In this document: piece by piece, positions 8,627-19,022 of the stretch | Position numbering within the stretch: position 1 is the first letter of the stretch | Layout: each line of letters begins with the position of its first letter | NCBI GenBank assembly: GCA_964455095.1 | Contig: CAYVUV010000093.1 | Coordinates: 1 to 64,000, forward strand | Direction: 5' to 3' | Length of the DNA: 64,000 bases | From: CAYVUV01 sp964455095 | GTDB taxonomy: Bacteria; Desulfobacterota; Binatia; HRBIN30; CADEER01 | The notes under the pieces: generated by a model | The model's input: the letters and a program-made list of their open reading frames with translations, nothing else | Database searches by the model: none | What the model was told of the DNA's origin: nothing | Translations under genes and position numbers: made by a program

Positions 8627-11600
8627 ATGCACCGCGGGAGGGGGCGTTCGCACTGGCGGGGGGTCTGGGGGGTATTGTTCGGCTGGGTCTTCCTCGGTTC
8701 GGCTGACGCGGCGCCTCCGAACCACGAAGTCACGTCCCAGCCGTTCCGCGCCAGCTACGGCAGCCTCCCACTGACCTTCGAGGCGAATCGCGGTCAGGCG
8801 CCGGGTGAGGTTGCGTTTCTGGCACACGGGCCGGGGTACACGGTGGCGACCACGCCGGGCGGGATGCTGCTGGCGCTGGCGCCGCCGCGGACGATTGGAT
8901 CCGATGCGCCGGTGCAGAGTCGCGTCGTGCGCGTTCATTTCGACGGTGCCAATCCGGCGGCGCCGGTCGGCGGCGTCGACGAGCTGCCGAGCAAGAGCAA
9001 CTACCTCATCGGCAGCGACCCGGCGCAGTGGCGCACCGGTGTGCCGCAGTATCGGCGCGTTTCGTATAGCGATCTCTATCCCGGCATCGATCTCGTCTAT
9101 TACGGCAACCAGCGCCAGCTCGAGTACGACTTCATCGTCGGCGCCGGCGCCGACCCCCGGCAAATCCGCCTGTCCTTCGCAGGCCTGTCCGGCGGCCGCA
9201 CGGATCCGCCGCCGCTGCGCGTCGACCAATCCGGTCGCCTCGTCCTGCGCGTCGACGGTGGCGAGATCGCCTTCGACGCGCCGGTCGCCTACCAGATCGT
9301 CGACGGCGAGCGACGTGCCGTCGCGGCGCGCTTCGCCATCGCCGCAGCGGGAGCCGAGCGGGCGCGCGTCGAGTTTGCGCTCGGGCACTACGACACCACG
9401 CTGCCGCTCATCATCGACCCGGTGCTGGTCTACTCGGGCTACCTTGGCGGCAACTCGGTCGAGCGCGCCGGCGGCCTCGCCGTGGACAGCGCCGGCAACG
9501 CGTACGTGACCGGCTATACCTACTCGCTCAATTTCGACACCCACCTCCCCCTGTTTCCCACCAATCGATATCCGCCCACGGGCGGATCCGATCCGACCAC
9601 GACGTCCTTCGTTGCCAAGCTCAACGCCGCCGGCGATGCGCTGGTCTACTCGACCTATCTCGGCGGCAGCCAACTACGCGCCGGATGCTTCTCCGGCGAC
9701 GAGGGCGCCGACATTGCCGTCGACGGCGACGGCAACGCCTACATCGGCGGCGGGACCTGCGCGTTGGACTTCCCCGCAGCGCAGAATAGTCCCAATGGCG
9801 GCACCGGCAGTGACGCCTTCGTCGCCAAGCTCAACGCCGCCGGCAACGCGCTCATCTTCTCGCGCTACCTCGGCGGCGCCCCACAACACGATCGCGCGGT
9901 GTCGATCGCGGTGGACCCCGCCGGCGATGCATACGTCGGCGGGATCACGGTCGGGCCGGGCGATTTCCCCACCACCGCTGGCGCGTGGCAGCCGCAACGC
10001 AAAGTCATCCCGACGGAGGGGATCGTCATCGACGGCTTCGCCGCCAAACTGTCGTCGAACGGCGCCCTGCTGTGGTCGACCTATGTCAGCGGCACCGACA
10101 TCGACGTCGTCGAAGGCGTCGCGCTGGATCGGCAGAACCCACCCAACGTCTACCTCAGCGGCGATACGACGTCGGAAGATTTCCCGACGACACCCGGCAG
10201 CTTCGATCACAACAACGACGACCAATCGATCGATACGTTCGTCGTCAAGCTGAGCTCGTCCGGCACGCCGGTGTACTCGACCTACTTCGGCGGCTCCGGG
10301 CGCGATGAAACGGCCGACATCGCCGCCAGCCCCGACGGCCGCGCCTATCTCATCGGGCAAACGGATTCCAAGGATCTGCCGCCGCTCGGATCGATCCAGC
10401 CGTTCGATTCGACGCTCGGAAGCAACGCCACCGGCTTCCTCGCCGTGTTCTCGGAGAACGGCGCGGCGTTGCGCTACTGGACCTACCTCGAAGGCGGCAC
10501 CTTCGGCTCCTTCCTGCGCGGAGTCGCCGTCGGCGCCGACGGCGTCGGCTGTGTCACCGGGGCCACGTCGGCGCCCGACTACCCGGTCCGCGATGCGATC
10601 CAAAGCGCCGACGGTGTGAACTGTCCGGGCGGCATCTGTTTCGGCGGCGCCGCCGTCGTGAGTTGCGTGCGCCCAGACGGATTGGGTCTGGCCGATCTCG
10701 TCTTCTCGACCTACCTCGCCGGCAGCAAGGCCGACAGCGGCATGGACATCGCTATCGATGCCGCTGGCAGCCTCTACATCCTCGGCAATACCGAATCGAC
10801 CGATTTTTCCCCAGGCCGGCTTCCCGGTACAGGACAAGAACGACGGTCTCGCCGATCTCTTCATCACCAAGATCGGCCTCGCGCCGCCCGGCCCGACGGC
10901 GACGTCCACGCGCTCGCCGACGGCCACCCGTACGCCGACGGTGACGGCTACGTTCACGCGTTCGCCGACGGCGTCGTCGACGCCGACGCGAACCCCGTCG
11001 AGCACTTCGACCTTGACAAGGACCTCGACCAGAACGGCGACCCCGACGCGGACGGCGACTCCGACCCGCACGCGGACGCCGACCCCGTCACCAACGGCCA
11101 CCCGCACCCCGACGCTCACGCCGACCCCAGTACGGTGTGGCAACGGGCAACTCGATGACGGCGAAGAGTGCGACGACGGCGACGCCAACAGCGACACCGA
11201 GCCCAATGCCTGCCGCTCCGATTGCACCGATCCGCGCTGCGGCGACAACGTCGTCGACGACGAGCCGCCGTTCTCCGAAAGCTGCGACGACGGCAACACC
11301 GAAGACAACGACGGCTGTCCGGCCGACTGCAAGCTCGGCATCTTCCTGCGGCCGCTGCTGATCATCGGCAAGGGGTTGTGCGACAACCAACCGGTGCCGA
11401 TCGAAGTGCGCGAGACCGGCGGCCGCATCGTCACCACCGATCCGGACATCGAGTACGAGTGGCTGCGTCCGGACGCTGATCCGAGCTCGTTGGAGCAGGC
11501 GATTCTCAACCGCGCGCTGCAGGAGTTCATCGCCGCCGTCAACCGCCGCGTCGAGAGCGGAACACCGGTCCTCGGCACCGCCACGATCGACGTCGATCGC

Positions 11601-14600
11601 ACCACCGGCGAGGTGCGCTTCGCCGCCGGACAAGCGGGGCTCGGCGTCAATGTTCTCCAGGCGGTGCGCAAGCGCGACGGTGAAGTGGTGGAGCGCTCGA
11701 ACTTCTCGCTGGTGATCTCGGGCATGCGGCTCGGCGAGACCACCGGACTCGAGATCGAGCCCGATTCGCTCGGCAACTTCGTCGCCAACCGGATCTCCAC
11801 CGCGCTCGGCCGCGAGGTCGACGATGCGCCGATGCTCCTCTTCGCCGCCGGGCCGCTGTGCAACGGCACCGCCGAGTCCATCGGCACCACCGGCTTCGTG
11901 CGCGTCAAGAAGATCCGCTTCGATTTCTTCGGCGGCCTGGTGAGCGACGTCGATCTGATCAGCGCCATCCAGCGCGTCATCGGCGCCATCCCGGTCTCCG
12001 GCGGCCCGCTGGCCTTCCTCGCCCGCGCGCTCCAGCTCGGCACGCCGTTCATCGCCAGTCAGTTCCTCGACTTCGAAGTGAGCTCGCAGGCGGCGATGGA
12101 CGCCGAGGCCGCATCGGGTCGCACGCAGACGATGGACAACGTCATCGAGGTGCGCGACCAGTTCAGCACCACCTTCCCCTTCTTCAAGGGTTTCGTCGCG
12201 GCGAAGAACCCCGGCATCTCGGCAGTGCAGGCGACGCTCGACCTCGAGCGCTTCTGTCTCGGCAAGGCCGACGACGCGCTGCTGGTGCTGGTCGCGCCGC
12301 AGCTCGACAAGGTCGAGATCCGCAACGAGCCGGGTCTGTTCGAGCACCCGATCGCGGTGCCCCTCGCCGGCATGCGCCGGCCGCACGCGGTAGCGATGCT
12401 CAACGGCCTCTCCGGCGGCACCGAGTCGGTCGACATCGCCCTCGATCCGCTCGCCGCGCTCGGCGACCCGGAGAAGTTCCGCAAGAAGATCGAACGCCTG
12501 CTGCCCGGCATCGGCCAGATTCTCGACGACATCGGGGTGCCGATCGAGATCGTCGTGCCGCCGGGGGCGGAGCTGACGGACGGTGTCTATCGCGGCGGCA
12601 ACGCCTACTTCCGCCTGGCGCTGACCTACAATCCGTTCGCCGCCACCATCACGCTGAACGAGGTCCGGCTGCAAGTGCCGCTGCCGAACGTGCCGCTGGT
12701 GACGTCGTGGCAGTCGACCTTCCCGCCTGATCCCGTGGTCACCATCGACCCCAGCACGGCGTTGACCACCGGCATCAAGCGCGGCAACGGCCAGATTCGT
12801 GTCGATGTCTGCCTGCCCTTTCTCACCGGCCCCGGCAGCGACCCGGTGGACTTCGAGGAGGTCGTCGTGAGCGGCGAGGACGTCGTCGTCACCGGTCTCA
12901 AGTACGAGGACGTGAACGGCAACGGCCGGCGCGACGACGACGAGCGCGGTCTCTCGGACTGGCAGATCGAGATCGCCGACCTCTACGGCACGACGATCGC
13001 CAGCACGGCGTCGTCGGCCTCGGGCGAGTTTGCCGTGGTGGCGCCGCGCGAGCGCTTTCCGCGTGAGACGACGCGCTTCGCCGTGCGCGAGATCCTCAAG
13101 CCCGGGTGGAGCGCTTCCGATCCGCGGTTCGGCATACGAAGCGATCTGCCGCTGGCGGCGGGCACCACCGTCGTCGAGTTTGGCAACTTCCGCGACGTCG
13201 TCGTCAAAGGCGTCAAGTTCCACGATCGCGACGGCGACGGCCGGCGCGGGCCGTTCGAGGAAGGTCTGTCGAACTGGAAGATCGATCTCATCGACAGTTT
13301 CGGCCGCGTCCGGCGCACCAATACCGACCCCGACGGGCGCTACGAGTTCGAGGTGCCGCTCGACGCCTTCCGCGGTCCCGACCTCGTCTCTGTGCGCGAG
13401 GTCACGCAGAGCAGCTGGACGCAGACGGCCCCGCTCGGCGGCGCGGCGCAGCCGGTGCTCGTGCCCGGCGCTCCGCTGCAGAGCGGCCTGCCGATCACGG
13501 TGAACTTCGGCAACTTCCACGACCTGCGCATCCAGGGTCGCAAGTTCGACGACGCCAACGGCAACGGCGCGCAGGACAACGGCGAGCCGGGTCTACCCGA
13601 GTGGACGATCGAGTTCGTCGACACCTTCGGGCGCGTGCGCCGCACCGTGACCGACGGCGACGGCGACTACTTCTTCCGCCTGCCACTCGGCATCTTCAAG
13701 GGCCCGGGACAGGCGCAAGTGCGCGAGGTTCAGCAACCGGGCTGGGTGCAGACGTTCCCGTCCGGCGGCCAGGCCCGCGACTTCCCCGACGCCGGCGCCG
13801 GCGGCCTCATGAGCGACGGCCGCTACGACGTCAATTTCGGCAATCGCCGCGCGCCAACGGCCACCAGCACGCCGACGGCAACGCCGACGCCGACCAGCGA
13901 CACGACAGCGACGCGCACGCCGACGTCGACGAGCACGCCGACGCCGACCAGGACACGCACGCCGGCCATCATTCTCACCGGCGTGAAGTACGAGGACCAG
14001 AACGCCAACCGCCAGCGCGACGTCGACGAGCCGCGGCTGGCGGGGTGGGTCATCTTCCTCGACGACAACCTGGACGGCGTGCTGAACAATTCCGCCGGCG
14101 ACGGCATCTGCGATCCGTCGGCGTCGGAGCGCTGCACGCGCACCGACGGCGGTGGCGTGTACGCCTTCGCGGTCTCGCCCGGATTCTATCGTGTCCGCGA
14201 GGTGCAACAGCCCGGCTGGGTGCAGACCAGCGCCAACCCGCCCGACATCGTCGCCGTCGCGGGGCAGTCGTACCAGTTCCTCGACTTCGGCAACTTCCGC
14301 GCCGGCAGCGTCCCGGGAGCGAAGTTCGAAGATCGCGAAGGCAACCGGCGGCGCGATTCATTCGATCCGGGACTCGGTGGTTGGACGATCTTCGTCGATG
14401 ACAATGAGAACGGCCGCTTCGACGCCGGCGAACGCTTCGTCGAAACCGCCGCCGACGGCACGTATCGGTTCTTGGAGCTGCCGAACGGCATCCATGTCCT
14501 GCGGGAGATCAACCGCTGCGGCTATCGGCAGACGTTCCCGCCCGAGCAAGGAACGCATGTCGTCGCGATCGGCAGCGATGGCGCCGGCATCGAGCCACGC

Positions 14601-15950
14601 GACTTCGGCAATCGCCCGCCGGTGGCGCTGCCCGGTGATGCGAATCGCGACGGGCGCGTCTCCGCCGCCGACCTGACCGCGACCACACAGGTGCTGACGA
14701 GCGGTCGCAGCCATCCGCTCGTCGATGCGAATGAAGACCGCGTGATCGATGCGGAAGATGTCCGCGCCGCCGCGTCGAACATCTTTGCGTGCAACGGACT
14801 GTTCGCGCTCGTCCCGCCGCTGGAGACCCTCACGCCGACGCCGACGCGCACGCCGACCCGCACCGCGACGGTTCCGGCAACGCCGACGCGCACGCCGACC
14901 AGTGGGCCATCGACCGCAACGCCCTCGCCGACGGCGACGCAGGCTCTCTTCTGCCGGCAACCGGCGGCGCCGCTGCCGATCCCCGACAACAATCTTGCCG
15001 GCCTCGACGACACGCTGACCATCTCCTCGGCCGCGCTGGTCAGCGATCTCAACGTCCGCCTGGTGATCGATCATTCCTGGGTTGGCGATCTGACGATTCG
15101 CCTCACCCACGTGGGCACTGGTACGAGCGTCGTTCTGGTGAATCGTCCCGGCGTACCGGCGTCGGAGACCGGCTGCGGCCGTCCGGATATCGAGGCAACG
15201 CTCGACGACGAGGCAGCGACGCCGGCCGAGACGAGCTGCGTCGACCCGCCGCCTGCCCTGGGCGGATCGCTGTCGCCCGCCGGTGCGCTCGCTGCCTTCG
15301 ACGGCGAGGGGCTCGGCGGACAATGGCGGTTGACGGTGACCGACGCTGTCGAGCTGGATACCGGCGCGCTGGTAGGCTGGTGCCTCGAGGCCAATAGCGG
15401 CGCTGCCTCGGCGACTCCAACCCCGACGCCGACGCACACCGCGACACCGGAGGGCATGACCGTCTGTGCCGGCAACTTGCCGGCGGCAATTCCAGACGAC
15501 GATATCGATGGGGTCGCCTCCGAACTCGTGTTCGCGGCTGGCATGGTGATCGCTGACGTCGACGTGCTCGTCGAAGTGGCGCACACGTTCGTCGGCGATC
15601 TGGTCATCGAGCTCACGCATGTCGCCTCGGGCAAGAGCGTCGTCCTCCTCGATCGACCCGGCGTGCCGGCCACATTGGACGGGTGTGGCCGCGATGATAT
15701 CTCGGCCACCTTCGATGACGCGGCGGCGACTGCCGCCGAGGACGCATGTGCTGCCACGCCACCGGCCCTCTCCGGCCCGTTGCGTCCGAGCGAGCCACTT
15801 GCCGCGTTCGCCGGCGACGACTCGGGCGGTGCATGGCGCCTGACGGTCTCGGATCACAACATCGAGGACGAAGGACAGCTCGACGGCTGGTGCCTCGACG
15901 TCAGGCCCCAGAGCAGCCGCCGTCGCGCGCCGACCATTGGGCGTCGGTGA
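8627..15950 (+). CDS. Giant secreted mosaic protein (SBBP propeller, SdrB-like domains, dockerin, two P-domains), one frameshift
   Basis: Signal peptide: residues from ATG 8627 (core GVWGVLFGWVFLGSADA). Next come a DUF7948-like beta-sandwich and SBBP-type propeller repeats (pattern DIAVDGDGNAYIGG) to about 10800, a Thr-Pro linker at 10893-11132, a DUF4215-type Cys-rich repeat at 11136-11333, and about 500 residues I do not recognise (11340-12870). Then follow three SdrD B-like domains (12886-13850), another Thr-Pro linker, two more (13970-14620), a type I dockerin (PGDANRDGRVSAADL and a second loop, 14632-14795), and two proprotein-convertase P-domains (14950-15400, 15465-15910). The reading frame breaks at the T5 run 10804-10808: dropping one T restores SBBP-to-linker continuity (TESTDFPQAGFPVQDKND). 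The intact chain is about 2,450 residues. It is probably a cell-surface or adhesive protein; an in-frame ATG at 8573 would spoil the signal peptide. Confidence 0.82.
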
Positions 15951-16004
15951 CGTTCTTGACCCGCGGGCAGGCGTGCGTGACAGTGCGCCGAGTGGAAGGC
16001 ACCC

Positions 16005-17354
16005 ATGTCTGAACCCTTGTCCGCCAAGAAGCTCACCACCTGGGCCGCGGGGAGCGAGAGCCGCGTCGTCGAATGGATTCGCACGACGCTGGGGCCGCTG
16101 TTCCTCATTCTCGTGACGCCACCCGCGGCGATCATCTTTTGGATCGTCTGCACCTTCGAGCCGTTCGACGGCTCACTCTCGCCGCTGCTCACCGGTGCGG
16201 GCTGGCGCGCCGTCGTCGCCCACTGGCCCTGGCCGAGCATGAGCGCCGCCGCGATCGTGCTCGTCTTCGTCGTGCTCCAGGGCATCCTCCTCCATTGGCT
16301 GCCCGGCACGATGTTCGAAGGTCCGATCACCCCCACCGGCAACCGCCCCCGCTACAAGCTCAACGGCGTCGCCGCCTGGTTCGTCACCCACGCCCTGTTC
16401 TTCGGCTGCTCCTACGGTCTTCACCTGTTCAATGCCGGGATCGTCTGGGATCACTTCGGCGAGATCCTCGCGACGCTGGTACTTTTCGCCCTGGTCTTTT
16501 GCGTCTTCCTCTATTGGAAGGGCCGCTATTGGCCCACTTCCGAGGATCGGAGCATCTCCGGCAACTTCATCTGGGACTACTACTGGGGCGTCGAGCTGCA
16601 TCCAACGCTCTTTGGCGTCAACTTGAAGCAGCTGACCAATTGCCGCTTCAGCATGATGGGGTGGAGCGTGATCGTCTGCTCCTTCGCCGCCAAGCAGGCC
16701 GAGCTGGATCCAGGTGGGCACGTCAGCAACTCGATGCTGGTTTCGGTCGCGATCACCGTCACCTATCTCTTCAAGTTCTTCTGGTGGGAGAGCGGGTACT
16801 TCACCTCGCTCGACATCATGCACGACCGCTTCGGCTACTACATCTGCTGGGGGGTCGTGGCTTGGGTCCCCGCGGTCTATGCGCTCACGGCGCAGTACCT
16901 CGTGCTGCGCCCGCGCGACCTGCCCTGGCCGCTCGCCGCGGCGATTTTTCTCTTCGGCATCGGCGCGATCTACGTCAACTACGTCGCCGACGCGCAACGC
17001 CAGCGGGTGCGGGCAACGAACGGCAACACGAAGGTGTGGGGCCGCCCACCCGATCTGATCCACGCCCGCTACGCGACCGCCGACGGCACGCAGCACGAAA
17101 GCCTGCTCCTCGCTTCCGGCTGGTGGGGGGTGGCGCGCCACTTCCACTACGTGCCGGAGATCGCGCTCGCGCTCGCGTGGAGTTTGCCGGCGGGATTCAC
17201 CAACTTCGTGCCCTATTTCTACGTCGTCTTCCTGACGATCCTGCTGACCGATCGCGCCACTCGCGACGATCGGCGGTGCCACAACAAATACGGCGCCTAT
17301 TGGGAGAGCTACTGCGGGCGCGTCCCCTGGAAGATCATCCCGGGCGTCTATTGA
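16005..17354 (+). CDS. ERG4/ERG24-family sterol reductase (DHCR7-like)
   Basis: A 449-residue polytopic membrane protein with many hydrophobic helices. The C-terminal family signatures are clear: LLLASGWWGVARHFHYV near residue 365-380 and RRCHNKYGAYWESYCGRVPW near 424-443, ending KIIPGVY. The central NCRFSMMGWSVIV segment also matches. These enzymes reduce sterol double bonds (C14, C24(28) or C7) with NADPH, which binds on the cytosolic side. Length matches eukaryotic 7-dehydrocholesterol reductase. Which bond is reduced cannot be settled from motifs; no squalene epoxidase or lanosterol synthase gene is in the window. It follows the mosaic protein by 54 bases but looks independently expressed and convergent with SelO. 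Confidence 0.88.
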   Translation: MSEPLSAKKLTTWAAGSESRVVEWIRTTLGPLFLILVTPPAAIIFWIVCTFEPFDGSLSPLLTGAGWRAVVAHWPWPSMSAAAIVLVFVVLQGILLHWLPGTMFEGPITPTGNRPRYKLNGVAAWFVTHALFFGCSYGLHLFNAGIVWDHFGEILATLVLFALVFCVFLYWKGRYWPTSEDRSISGNFIWDYYWGVELHPTLFGVNLKQLTNCRFSMMGWSVIVCSFAAKQAELDPGGHVSNSMLVSVAITVTYLFKFFWWESGYFTSLDIMHDRFGYYICWGVVAWVPAVYALTAQYLVLRPRDLPWPLAAAIFLFGIGAIYVNYVADAQRQRVRATNGNTKVWGRPPDLIHARYATADGTQHESLLLASGWWGVARHFHYVPEIALALAWSLPAGFTNFVPYFYVVFLTILLTDRATRDDRRCHNKYGAYWESYCGRVPWKIIPGVY

Positions 17355-17356
17355 GG

Positions 17357-17378
17357 GCGCCGCTCTGAGTGGCGCCGA
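17357..17378. terminator. Possible bidirectional hairpin between convergent genes
   Basis: The 30-base gap between the convergent sterol reductase and SelO genes contains GGCGCC repeated with a 9-base loop, able to form a 6-bp GC stem readable from both strands. There is no U-tract, so intrinsic termination is uncertain. Confidence 0.3.
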
Positions 17379-17384
17379 CCCGGG

Positions 17385-18875
17385 TCAGGTGCCGCAGAAT
17401 GTCTTGTAGCGCGCCGTGACCTCGCGCGGCGCTGGTTCGGCGTAGCGCTCCCAGCCCGGGCGCTCGTCGAATGGGTGGGTGATCACCTCGAGCAAGCGGT
17501 CGAACGGCCCCAGGTCGCTCTGCTCGGATGCGGCGGCGAGTGCTTCTTCGACGCGCTGATTGCGCGGGATGTACAGTGGGTTGACGCGGTGCATGGCGTC
17601 CCGTCGCTCGCTCGCCGAACGCGATTCCTGCTGGGCGCGCCGCTGCCATCGCGCGAGCCACGCCGCGGGCGCTGCCGCGTCCGCGAACAGCGCCGCGAGC
17701 GGGCGCTCGTCGCCCGCCGCGGCCTCGCCGAGCCGCCGCCACGCCAGCGTGAAGTCGACCGCGTGCGTCTCCAGCAGCGCCAGCCAGTCCGCGGCGAGCG
17801 CCGCATCGCCGTCGCCGGCGGTCGCCAGGCCCAGCTTGGCGCGCGCGCCGGCGAGCCAGTGCGATGCGTACTGGCCCGGGAACGCGTCGATCACTTCGGT
17901 CGCGCGCGCGATTGCCTGCTCCGGCGAGGGCGCGTCGAAGAGCGGCAGCAGCGTCTCGGCCAGGCGCGCCAGGTTCCAGCGGGCGATGAGCGGCTGGTTC
18001 CCGTAGGCGTAGCGCCCGTGCGTGTCGATCGAGCTGAACACCGTCTCTGCCTGGTAGGCCTCCAGAAACGCGCAGGGACCGTAGTCGATCGTCTCGCCGG
18101 AGACCGTCATGTTGTCGGTGTTCATCACGCCGTGGATGAAGCCGACCAGCATCCACTGCGCGACCAGCGCCGCCTGCCGCGACGCGACGCGGCGCAGCAG
18201 GCCGAGGTAGCGGTCGGGATCGGCGGACAGGTCGGGATCGTGGCGGGCGATGACGTACTCCGCCAGCCCGCGCACGGTGTCGTGCGCGCCGCGCGCGGCG
18301 AAGAACTGGAACGTTCCCACCCGCACATGGCTCGCGGCCACGCGGGTCAGGATCGCGCCCGGCAGCTGTTGCTCGCGCCACACCACCTCGCCGCTGCGCA
18401 CCGCCGCCAGCGCCCGCGTGGTCGGAATGCCGAGCGCGTGCATCGCCTCGCCGATCAGGTACTCGCGCAGCACCGGGCCGACCGCGGCCTTGCCGTCGCC
18501 GCCGCGTGAGAAGGGTGTGCGACCGGAGCCCTTGAAGGCGATGTCGCGGCGCCGGCCGTGTCGGTCGATCACCTCGCCGAGCAGCACCGCGCGCCCGTCG
18601 CCGAGCTGCGGCGAGAAGCCGCCGAACTGGTGCCCGGCGTAGGCCTGCGCGATCGGTGTCGCGCCCGCGGGCACGACGTTGCCGGCGAACACCGCGGCGG
18701 CCAGCGCCGGCTCGAGAGCGGCGACGTCCACGCCGAGCTCCGCGGCGAGCGCGTCGTTGAAGCGCAGGAACTCCGGCGCGGGCACCAGCGCAGGCGTCAC
18801 CGCCGCGTAGCAACCGGTCAAGTCGCGGGCATAGGTGTTGTCGAATTGGAACAACTCAGGCGCCGCGGTGCTCAT
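17385..18875 (-). CDS. selO: Protein adenylyltransferase SelO (YdiU)
   Basis: A 496-residue member of the SelO/YdiU pseudokinase family, which transfers AMP from ATP to Ser/Thr/Tyr of target proteins in redox responses. The characteristic nucleotide-binding segments are present: AYAGHQFGGFSPQLGDGRAV split around residues 80-100, the FKGSGRTPFSRGGDGKA loop, the VREYLIGEAMHALGIPTTRAL region and the metal-binding HGVMNTDNM followed by DYGPCAF. The C-terminal Cys is in YKTFCGT; there is no sign of selenocysteine. The start at 18875 (MSTAAPELFQFDN) fits family N termini better than an upstream Met at 18926. Confidence 0.93.
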   Translation of the reverse strand: MSTAAPELFQFDNTYARDLTGCYAAVTPALVPAPEFLRFNDALAAELGVDVAALEPALAAAVFAGNVVPAGATPIAQAYAGHQFGGFSPQLGDGRAVLLGEVIDRHGRRRDIAFKGSGRTPFSRGGDGKAAVGPVLREYLIGEAMHALGIPTTRALAAVRSGEVVWREQQLPGAILTRVAASHVRVGTFQFFAARGAHDTVRGLAEYVIARHDPDLSADPDRYLGLLRRVASRQAALVAQWMLVGFIHGVMNTDNMTVSGETIDYGPCAFLEAYQAETVFSSIDTHGRYAYGNQPLIARWNLARLAETLLPLFDAPSPEQAIARATEVIDAFPGQYASHWLAGARAKLGLATAGDGDAALAADWLALLETHAVDFTLAWRRLGEAAAGDERPLAALFADAAAPAAWLARWQRRAQQESRSASERRDAMHRVNPLYIPRNQRVEEALAAASEQSDLGPFDRLLEVITHPFDERPGWERYAEPAPREVTARYKTFCGT

Positions 18876-19022
18876 GAGCAGCGGTTCCGTGACGGAGTAT
18901 GGGCGTGCACATAGCGACGATCCCACGCTCCTGGCGCTGCTGCAAGCTGGTCACGCCATCACCTCGCCCACGCACCGGCGAGAATTTCACCAACGGTGGT
19001 CGTGCGCCGGCTTGGCAGCCGG

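Noticed and set aside
10808..11158. Plus-strand tail of the first mosaic frame rich in Asp-Gly-Ala
   Set aside because: It is the wrong-frame translation of the Thr-Pro linker after the T5 frameshift.
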